Below, one piece after another: positions 58,101 to 64,000 of a DNA stretch of 64,000 bases. The notes beneath the pieces were generated by a model. The model was not told where the DNA came from. It ran no database searches and worked only from the letters and a program-made list of their open reading frames with translations. Origin of the DNA: Pseudomonas sp. GTDB taxonomy: Bacteria > Pseudomonadota > Gammaproteobacteria > Pseudomonadales > Pseudomonadaceae. The stretch covers positions 372,001 through 436,000 of the forward strand of contig VMRT01000001.1 in the NCBI GenBank assembly GCA_007713455.1, read 5' to 3'. Position numbers and translations under genes: made by a program. Numbering within the stretch: the first letter of the stretch is position 1; each line of letters opens with the position of its first letter.

Positions 58101-61100
58101 ATCGGCATAGAGAATGGGCGCGGCCAGGCGCTGGAAGTCGGCGGCTTCGGCCGGTTTGATGTCGAGATGGCGCAGCTGCACCTGCGCCTGAGTCCAGGCC
58201 AGGGTCTTGACGCGGTCGTAGGCGCTGCGGTCGTGGTGCTTCTCGATCAGGCTCAGCAGCTCGTCACGCGAGTCGGCGACCAGGGTCCAGAACGCTACGC
58301 GGGCGACCTTGCCCGGCGCCACCCTGACCCGGTACTTGAGTGAGAAGATCGGATCGAGCACCGTGCCGACGCTGTTCGACAGCGGCTGGCCTTCGGCGAC
58401 CACCGCGGCAGCGGCCACGCTCGGTCGCTGGCCGATGAAGCGGGCGCGATCGGTCTCATACTGCGGGTCGGATAGGATTTCGCCTTCCACCACGGCGAAG
58501 TGCGCGGCCCAGATCGGCTGCTCGCCCTCGCTGCGCAGGCGGCGGGTGGCGGTCAACGCGCCGAATTCGGGCAGGTAGTCGGTCACCACGAACAGTTTGG
58601 CGAATGCCTGATGCGCATTGTCGGTGGCCGGCGTGGTCAGCACCACTTCACTGTAGGACGTCAGTTCGATGTCCCGCGCTTCGCGACCGCTGTTGGCGAG
58701 CGAGACGCGGCGCACTTCACTGTCGTCCTCTCCGGATACCAGCACGTCCATCGTGGTGGTCAGGTCCAGATCGTGACGAATGAACTCGGCATGATCCTCA
58801 CCGAATATCACCTCGTGACTGAGCGCATCGCTGCCCAGCGGCTGTCCGCCTGCGGGCCAGACCCTGCCGTCTTCGGTATCGCGCAGGAAGACGAAGGAGC
58901 CGTAGTCGTCCCGGCTGACGTCCTCGCGCCAGCGCGTGATCGCGAGGTCGCGCCAGCGGCTGTAGCCGGCACCGGCTGCGGTGAGCATCACGGCGTAGCG
59001 GCCGTTGCTGAGCAGATGGGTAACCGGCGCGCCGCTCGCGGCTGAGCCTTTCAGGCGGCGCAGTGATTGCGGATCACCGCCACCCTCGACGGCGCGGATC
59101 TTCACTTCTTCGGCACGCGGGTGGGCGATGGCGACATCGCGCGGCATGCGTTCCTGCAGCAGCAGTTCACAGGCTTGGATCATCGGCTCGCGATGGAAGC
59201 GTGCGCGCATCTGGCCGTCTTGCAAGGTATTGGCGATGGCGACGATGGTCATGCCCTGATGGTGCGCCATGTAGTTGCGCACGATGACAAACGCCTGGCT
59301 ATCCGGCAGGCGTGTCGGGGTGAAGTCCAGCGCTTCGAAGAAGCCGTAGCGCCCGAGCGCACCCATCTCCGTCATGCGCCGGAAGTTCGCCTGGGCGCCA
59401 GTCGCGTCGACCATGGTCGCGAGCCCGGTGGCATAGGGCGCGATCACCAGGTTTTCCGCCAGCCCTCGCTTGAGGCCCAGGCCCGGCACGCCGAAATTGG
59501 AGTACTGGTAGGTGAACTCCATGTCGCGGGCGTTATAGGCCGATTCCGAAACGCCCCAGGGCGCGTGGTGGTCATTGCCATATTCCTGCTGGCGCTGCAC
59601 GACCAGACGATTGGTCTGCTCCAGCAGGCTGCCCGCCGGGGCGCGCATGACCAGTGACGGCATCAGGTATTCGAACATCGAGCCCGACCAGGAAATCAGC
59701 GCGGATGCATTACCCAGCGGTGTCGCCGTGCGGCCCAGGCGGAACCAGTGCCGCGTGGTGACATCGCCCTTGGCAATGGCGAACAGGCTGGCCAGGCGGG
59801 CTTCGGAGGCCAGCAGGTCGTAGCAGCTGGGGTCCAGGCTGTTGTCGGCCAGGCCGTAACCGATCGACAGCAGCTTGCGCTCGGGGTCGAGCAGAAAGGT
59901 GAAGTCCATATCCAGCGCCATCTCCCGTGCGCTGGCAGCCACGCCGCGCAGGCGCGCCTGCATCGCTGCCAGCGACTCGGCGGATAGCTGGCGATCCCGC
60001 GCGTGTTCGGCCAGCGTCTGGCACAGGGCGTTGATCCAGAAGTGAAGCGCCTGCGCATCTTCGTCATCCGTGGCGGATGGGCTGATTTCCTGCGTGACGC
60101 GAACGGCCTTCTCGGCCAATTGCCGGAGCGTTGCCGAACGGGTGTCGAGCGCTTGCGCGTCGCCTATTTGCGTGGCGATCTCATCGAGCACGCCGAGCAA
60201 CGGCTGGCCGCGCTCGCCATTGGCCGCCGGCAGCGCGGCGATGGCCTGACGCGCCAGTATCAGGTTGTCGTGCAGGCCCTGGCGGGCATGCGGCACCTGG
60301 GGCTGGTCGAGCCATTCTTCGCAGGCATTGGCGAGGGCGATCAGGTGGCCGGCGAGATTGCCGCTGTCCACGGCCGAGACATAGGCTGGTTCCAGCGCGC
60401 GCATGTCCTCGGTGGCGTACCAGTTGAAGAAGTGTCCGCGGTGTCGCTGCAGCCGGCTCATGCTGTCCAGCGTCGTCTCCATTCGCTCGAGCGTCTGCAG
60501 CGTGCCGGCCCAGCCGAAATCACGTGCGGTGACGGTCGAAAGCAGATACAGGCCCATGTTGGTGGGCGAAGTTCGGCGCGCGACGACCGGCTTGGGCTCT
60601 TCCTGGAAATTGTCCGGCGGCAGCATGTTGTCGGCGGGGGTGACGAAGGTTTCGAAGAAGCGCCAGGTGCGCCGTGCAATCAGGCGCAGCTCCTGGGCAT
60701 CCGCTTCAGCCAGTTTCTGACTGGGAGCGACGCGAGGTGAGCGACTGGCCCACAGGGCCAGCGCCGGAGCACCCAGCCAGAGCAGGGCGAACGGCAGCAC
60801 CAGTGGCCATGACCCCGGCGCGACCAGCAGCGCCAGCAGTGCGACGCCGACACCCAGCACTGTACCGCCGGCCATGCCACGGTAGAAGCCGCTCAGTTTC
60901 AGCCGCGGGCTGATGGCCGATTGCGCGGCGGTGGTCCATTCCAGCAGGTGGCTGCGAGTCGCATAGAGCCGTGAGAGGGTGCGGATGATGGCATCGCTCA
61001 TGCGCCAGGCCTGGTCCGGCAGAAACGCCAGGTTCAACAGGGTTTGCGAGGCGGCCATGCGCAGGTCGCCGAGCAGCCGGTGCAGATGGCTTTGCGCACT

Positions 61101-63710
61101 GACGCCACTGCGAGACGGCAGCAGCGTGAAGCACAGTGGTAGGAAACCGGGAATCGCCAGCGCTCCGAGCACCAGCAAGGTGCCGATCACGGCCGCCGGC
61201 AGCGACAGCATCCAGCACAGGGCCAGTGCCAGCAGACTCAGCGGTGCCAGCAGCGAGCGGCGCAGGTTGTCGAGCATCTTGAAGCGCCCGATGATGGGCA
61301 ATGCCTGGGGGCCGCGGCGCGCGCCGAAGATCCACGGCAGCAGCTGCCAGTCGCCGCGGGTCCAGCGGTGCTGGCGCTTGCCCGATACGTCGTAGCGCGA
61401 GGGAAACTCTTCCACCACCTCGACGTCGGTCGCCAGTCCCGCGCGGGCAAACACACCCTCGAACAGATCGTGGCTGAGCATGCTGTTTTCCGGCACTCGT
61501 CCGGCCAGCGCTGCCTCGAAGGCGTCAATGTCGTAGATGCCTTTGCCGGTGTAGGAGCCTTCGCCAAACAGATCCTGATAGACGTCGGACACGGCGGCGG
61601 CATAGGGGTCCATGCCGCCGGGGCTGGAGAACACCCGTTGATAGAAGGAGCCTTCGCGGCCCACGGGCAGCGACGGCGTGACACGCGGCTGAAGAATCGC
61701 GTAGCCATTGATCACCCGCTGTTCGGGTACGCTGAATCGCGGCCGATTCAGCGGGTGCGCCATCTTGCCGATCAGGCGCATGGCGGCATCACGCGGCAGG
61801 CGCGTGTCCGCGTCCAGGGTGATCACGTAACGCACATCCGCGGGAATCCGCTGCGTACAGCCGGCCAGGGGCATGTAACTGGTATCGGTCGCGCCACGCA
61901 ACAGCTGGTTCAGCTCATGCAGTTTGCCGCGCTTGCGCTCCCAGCCCATCCAGCAGCCTTCGCTGGGGTTGTACTGCCGGCGCCGATGCAGAATCAGGAA
62001 ACGGCTGCCGCCGGGCGCCGGGCCGTAGCGCTGGTTGAGTCGCGCGATGGCATCGACCGCGACCTCCAGCAGCCGGGCGTCGCTGTCGAGAGTTTCCTGG
62101 TCGGCGTCCAGGCCATCGGTGAGCAGGGCAAAGGTGAGGTCGCCCCCGGCGCCGGCCAGGTGATGCACTTCGATTCGCTCGATCTGTTCCAGCAGGTCCG
62201 CTTCATTGGTCAGCAGCGTCGGCACCGCGACCAGGGTGCGCATCGACTGCGGCACACCGGCGGTGAGGTCCAGGCCCGGCAGCGTGCTGGCGCCGAAACG
62301 CCAGGTGACCACGCGGTTGACCAGCGCCGAGGCCAGGTCCGTGATCGGCAGAAAGGCGACCAGAGCCAGCAGCGCGAGCCAGCCCGCGCCCACGCCGGCA
62401 CCGCCCATCGCCTGCAGCCCGAGGGACAGCAGCAGGGTGGTAACCAGGAGGATGGCGCCAACATAGCCGACGATGCCCAGCTGCACGTGAAAACGGCTCA
62501 GGCGCAGCCCCAGTGGTGGGCGGAAGCCGAGGCTGCGTTCGAGACCGAGACGGCCTTCGCCAATCAGGTGGTAGCCGGGGTCTGCCACGCGCTCGTCGTC
62601 GGCGATGTCACGGCTAGGCGCGGCGTTGGCGGCGTTGGCGGCGTCCAGCGCGGCGCCGGCTATCTCCAGTTCGCTGGCGCTGGAACCGCGTGCCAGTTGT
62701 TCGATGGCACTGCGATAGAGGTTGCGTGTCGGGAAGTCCATGGCGGCAAAGGCACTGCCGCCGCGCAGCCGCTCATCCACCAGGCTGACGTCTTCGAACA
62801 GCTCGGTCCAGTCGATATCGGAGATCAACCGCATGCTGGTGATGACGTTACGCACGCTGACGTTGGAGGCGCCCTGACGCTGCTGCGAGTGCTGTACCAC
62901 CTGTTCGATGGAGGTGTCCTGGCGGCCTAGCTGTTCTTCCAGCCAGCCCAGTGACGGCGTGGTGCGCGGGTCCTGGTCGCGCAAGCGCTTGGCCAGTTCC
63001 GCGGCGAAGACCTCGGACAACGGCGCCGTGCCACGCGCGGCAATTTCATCGTCCAGCGCCTTTTCCGGCGAGCTGGCCGAGAGCAGCCGGTTGGCCATCT
63101 CGTCGGCGGCCATTCGGGTTGCCCGGCCATCGGTGATCTGATCGCTCAGACGACGCAGGTTCTCGATCAGGACGATGCGCAGGGTAATGGCCACGGCCCA
63201 CAGCTCGCCGATCGTCAGCGGCTGGACCTGCTGGTAGGCATTGATGAAACGGCGCAGGGTCTCGGGATCGAAATGACTGTCGGTATGGGCCACGAACGCC
63301 CAGGCCAGGCCGAAGATGCGGGGATAGCCCACGAAAGGCCCGTCAGCCAGCTTGGGCAGTTGGCGGTAGAAGCCTGGCGGCAGGTCGTCGCGAATCTCGC
63401 GGATCTGCGCCTCGACCAGGTGGTAGTTGTCCAGCAGCCACTCTGCGGCGGGTACCACGCTGCGACCACTTTCCAGCTCGGCGGCGCTGGCGCGGTAAGC
63501 CGCCAGCAGCACCGTCGCGTTGTCGTTCAAGCGCGCGTGCAGCGGCAGCACAGCCCGAGGGCGAGGGGTGACCGGCTGGGCGGCGGCCAGGCTCCGGGCG
63601 TGATGCTCGAGCCGCTCCGGGCCGAACAACTCGTCGCGAACGGGAGCTAGATCGCTCCAGACGGGCGAACGCTGATGGCGCCCGAGGATGTGACGGAAAA
63701 CTGAGGTCAT
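55161..63710 (-). CDS. ndvB: Cyclic beta-1,2-glucan synthase (NdvB/ChvB type)
   Basis: 2849 residues from the ATG at 63710 (MTSVFRHILGRHQRSPVWSD), an inner-membrane enzyme that makes periplasmic cyclic glucans; the family size is about 2800-2900. Layout: cytoplasmic N-terminus; membrane cluster about 405-470; GT84 glycosyltransferase with the metal site TLDADTRLP (about 632) and QHRWTRGDW (about 780); membrane clusters about 815-870 and 945-990; a glucoamylase-like central region; two beta-sandwich repeats; and a C-terminal GH94 phosphorylase-like domain with YGFRDQLQDGM (about 2393) and GGDWNDGMN (about 2525). The frame is open further upstream to 63926, but those codons are not similar to the family. 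The ribosome site is weak. Confidence 0.93.
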   Translation of the reverse strand: MTSVFRHILGRHQRSPVWSDLAPVRDELFGPERLEHHARSLAAAQPVTPRPRAVLPLHARLNDNATVLLAAYRASAAELESGRSVVPAAEWLLDNYHLVEAQIREIRDDLPPGFYRQLPKLADGPFVGYPRIFGLAWAFVAHTDSHFDPETLRRFINAYQQVQPLTIGELWAVAITLRIVLIENLRRLSDQITDGRATRMAADEMANRLLSASSPEKALDDEIAARGTAPLSEVFAAELAKRLRDQDPRTTPSLGWLEEQLGRQDTSIEQVVQHSQQRQGASNVSVRNVITSMRLISDIDWTELFEDVSLVDERLRGGSAFAAMDFPTRNLYRSAIEQLARGSSASELEIAGAALDAANAANAAPSRDIADDERVADPGYHLIGEGRLGLERSLGFRPPLGLRLSRFHVQLGIVGYVGAILLVTTLLLSLGLQAMGGAGVGAGWLALLALVAFLPITDLASALVNRVVTWRFGASTLPGLDLTAGVPQSMRTLVAVPTLLTNEADLLEQIERIEVHHLAGAGGDLTFALLTDGLDADQETLDSDARLLEVAVDAIARLNQRYGPAPGGSRFLILHRRRQYNPSEGCWMGWERKRGKLHELNQLLRGATDTSYMPLAGCTQRIPADVRYVITLDADTRLPRDAAMRLIGKMAHPLNRPRFSVPEQRVINGYAILQPRVTPSLPVGREGSFYQRVFSSPGGMDPYAAAVSDVYQDLFGEGSYTGKGIYDIDAFEAALAGRVPENSMLSHDLFEGVFARAGLATDVEVVEEFPSRYDVSGKRQHRWTRGDWQLLPWIFGARRGPQALPIIGRFKMLDNLRRSLLAPLSLLALALCWMLSLPAAVIGTLLVLGALAIPGFLPLCFTLLPSRSGVSAQSHLHRLLGDLRMAASQTLLNLAFLPDQAWRMSDAIIRTLSRLYATRSHLLEWTTAAQSAISPRLKLSGFYRGMAGGTVLGVGVALLALLVAPGSWPLVLPFALLWLGAPALALWASRSPRVAPSQKLAEADAQELRLIARRTWRFFETFVTPADNMLPPDNFQEEPKPVVARRTSPTNMGLYLLSTVTARDFGWAGTLQTLERMETTLDSMSRLQRHRGHFFNWYATEDMRALEPAYVSAVDSGNLAGHLIALANACEEWLDQPQVPHARQGLHDNLILARQAIAALPAANGERGQPLLGVLDEIATQIGDAQALDTRSATLRQLAEKAVRVTQEISPSATDDEDAQALHFWINALCQTLAEHARDRQLSAESLAAMQARLRGVAASAREMALDMDFTFLLDPERKLLSIGYGLADNSLDPSCYDLLASEARLASLFAIAKGDVTTRHWFRLGRTATPLGNASALISWSGSMFEYLMPSLVMRAPAGSLLEQTNRLVVQRQQEYGNDHHAPWGVSESAYNARDMEFTYQYSNFGVPGLGLKRGLAENLVIAPYATGLATMVDATGAQANFRRMTEMGALGRYGFFEALDFTPTRLPDSQAFVIVRNYMAHHQGMTIVAIANTLQDGQMRARFHREPMIQACELLLQERMPRDVAIAHPRAEEVKIRAVEGGGDPQSLRRLKGSAASGAPVTHLLSNGRYAVMLTAAGAGYSRWRDLAITRWREDVSRDDYGSFVFLRDTEDGRVWPAGGQPLGSDALSHEVIFGEDHAEFIRHDLDLTTTMDVLVSGEDDSEVRRVSLANSGREARDIELTSYSEVVLTTPATDNAHQAFAKLFVVTDYLPEFGALTATRRLRSEGEQPIWAAHFAVVEGEILSDPQYETDRARFIGQRPSVAAAAVVAEGQPLSNSVGTVLDPIFSLKYRVRVAPGKVARVAFWTLVADSRDELLSLIEKHHDRSAYDRVKTLAWTQAQVQLRHLDIKPAEAADFQRLAAPILYADPKFRAPSAAIIQGAGAQSGLWPHAISGDLPIVLLRIDDIQDIAQVRQLLRAHEYWRMKRLAVDLVILNEHASSYLQDLQIAIETAVRSSQSRPRFGAELAQGSVYMLRADLLSGEACALLRSVARVALIARRGPIDKQLANTLLPGDTVAAHFATPPSRPVVATPGPTGSELAQGLEFFNGLGGFDKDGREYVTLLESGSTTPAPWINVIANPRFGFQVSAQGSGYTWAENSRENQLTPWSNDPVTDPCGEAFYVRDERSGALFSPTAQPIRDDGLYVARHGHGYSRFEHQAEGIALDLLQYVALGDPIKISRLTLRNLSSEPRRLSVTSYSEWVLGTARGASGPFIVTQRDASSGLLLAHNPWSSAFPGRISFADLGGRQTAWTADRSEFLGRNSGPATPAALLTGKPLSASVGAGMDPCAALQCGVQLAPGESVEIVAFLGQCASADEARALVERYRQADLDAVLREVTDHWHRALGSVQVKTPDRAMDIMLNGWLLYQTLACRIWARSAFYQASGAYGFRDQLQDGMALTFSQPEATRSHILRAASRQFPEGDVQHWWLPHSGQGVRTRISDDRVWLAFATATYVQVSGDAAILEEPVSFLEGPLLKSGEHDAFFQPMIADEAASLFEHCARGLDQCLELTGELGLPLIGGGDWNDGMNRVGENGKGESVWLGWLLLRTIELFAPLAEQRGSVAGAQRAERWREHALALADSLEEKAWDGEWYRRATFDDGTWLGSKDSDECRIDSIAQSWAVLSGAADPARAKQAMASVQHHLIREHDGLALLFTPPFDKTPKEPGYIKGYPAGLRENGGQYSHAAMWAMLAFAKLGDGDAACGMFKLLNPINHALTPKESQRYKVEPYVVAADVYGVAPHNGRGGWTWYTGAAGWMYRAGVEGILGIRREGEWLIVDPCISSHWPVFEATITLGETRYAIRAENPGQANRGIQHARLDEGPLDCMNGYVRLALDGGQHQVVLTL

Positions 63711-64000
63711 GAGCGCCTGTCCGACTAGCGGAGATAGGGGAAGAGGCGTTAGTGCGCCGGCTCCTGTCGGGAGGAACCACGGCGGCAAGCTTTCGGAACA
63801 ACGGGAAACCGATTGCCGGTTTCTGCCAAATCGCCGTACGGCCTCGTGCATGCACCAGACCGCGTGGCGGTATGGCAGAGGCTTCAAGAATCGGCGAGCC
63901 ATGAAAGCGGAGGGCCCTTCGGCCACTCCGTTTGCAGGAAGAATGCTGTCGCAGCAATTGCTCCACGATACAGCATAGGCACTTTTATTGTCGGTGCTTC
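63711..64000. other. Upstream region of the glucan synthase gene
   Basis: 290 bases to the window edge. The synthase frame stays open for 72 codons into it, but I consider it non-coding leader and promoter. No RNA gene or repeat recognised. Confidence 0.4.

Noticed and set aside
61368-62930. Long open frame (520 codons) on the plus strand
   Set aside because: It lies antisense to the glucan synthase gene, its composition is that of an opposite-strand shadow in high-GC DNA, and its translation shows no family motif.

Overview
The window is a stretch of chromosome from a high-GC gammaproteobacterium of the Pseudomonas group, most likely Stutzerimonas (Pseudomonas stutzeri complex). I infer this from the pyrG-kdsA-eno-ftsB-ispD and ispF-truD-surE-pcm-(DUF368)-nlpD-rpoS-rsmZ gene orders, from protein sequences I recognise as close to Pseudomonas ones, and from a ChvB/NdvB-type cyclic glucan synthase. 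No tRNA, rRNA, prophage, complete insertion sequence or CRISPR array was seen.

Layout. 1-4.3 kb: housekeeping operon pyrG (5' end outside the window), kdsA, eno, ftsB, ispD. 4.4-5.9 kb: a minus-strand pair of ribosome-linked genes, an HPF/RaiA-family protein followed by a baeRF (eRF1-fold) protein. 6-9.2 kb: a LysR regulator divergent from the glutathione-dependent formaldehyde detoxification genes frmA and fghA. 9.3-10.7 kb: an ArsR regulator and an old yellow enzyme. 10.9-17.2 kb: ispF, truD, surE, pcm, DUF368, nlpD, rpoS, then the small RNA gene rsmZ with a GacA-type upstream site. 17.3-20.4 kb: a 45-residue acidic protein, a GNAT-NUDIX fusion and a sodium:solute symporter. 20.4-22.7 kb: a small accessory patch with an outer-membrane barrel gene and a HAM1-like plus SIR2-like gene pair. 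22.8-27.5 kb: truncated haemoglobin, universal stress protein, HNH nuclease, YebC-family protein, EamA exporter and a MOSC protein, with a MITE-like hairpin element between the last two. 27.5-38.6 kb: dGTPase, ammonium transporter with a sigma-54 promoter, a 2-hydroxyacid dehydrogenase, small conserved proteins (DUF2789, two DUF3597, a second HPF-like protein), inositol monophosphatase family protein, a PilJ-type chemoreceptor, parvulin, and zapB-like/zapA. 38.6-43.8 kb: the glycerol regulon glpF-glpK-glpR-glpD on the minus strand with GlpR operators before glpF and glpD. 44-55 kb: DUF1275 membrane protein, Suv3-like helicase, potassium channel, DUF72, stress protein, SDR reductase, SotB-type exporter, unknown membrane protein, RlhA. 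55.2-63.7 kb: one very large cyclic beta-1,2-glucan synthase gene.

How the parts fit. The surE-rpoS segment with rsmZ joins stationary-phase control (RpoS) to Gac/Rsm post-transcriptional control. The glp genes form a complete glycerol uptake and catabolism module with its own repressor. The frm genes and the ArsR/old yellow enzyme unit handle electrophiles. The best candidate for a less described system is the HAM1-like/SIR2-like pair at 21.3-22.6 kb. It resembles the KomB/KomC arm of the Kongming anti-phage system, but the HAM1 protein has lost catalytic residues and no adenosine deaminase (KomA) gene is adjacent. Alignments and motif positions were made by eye; no database search was run.
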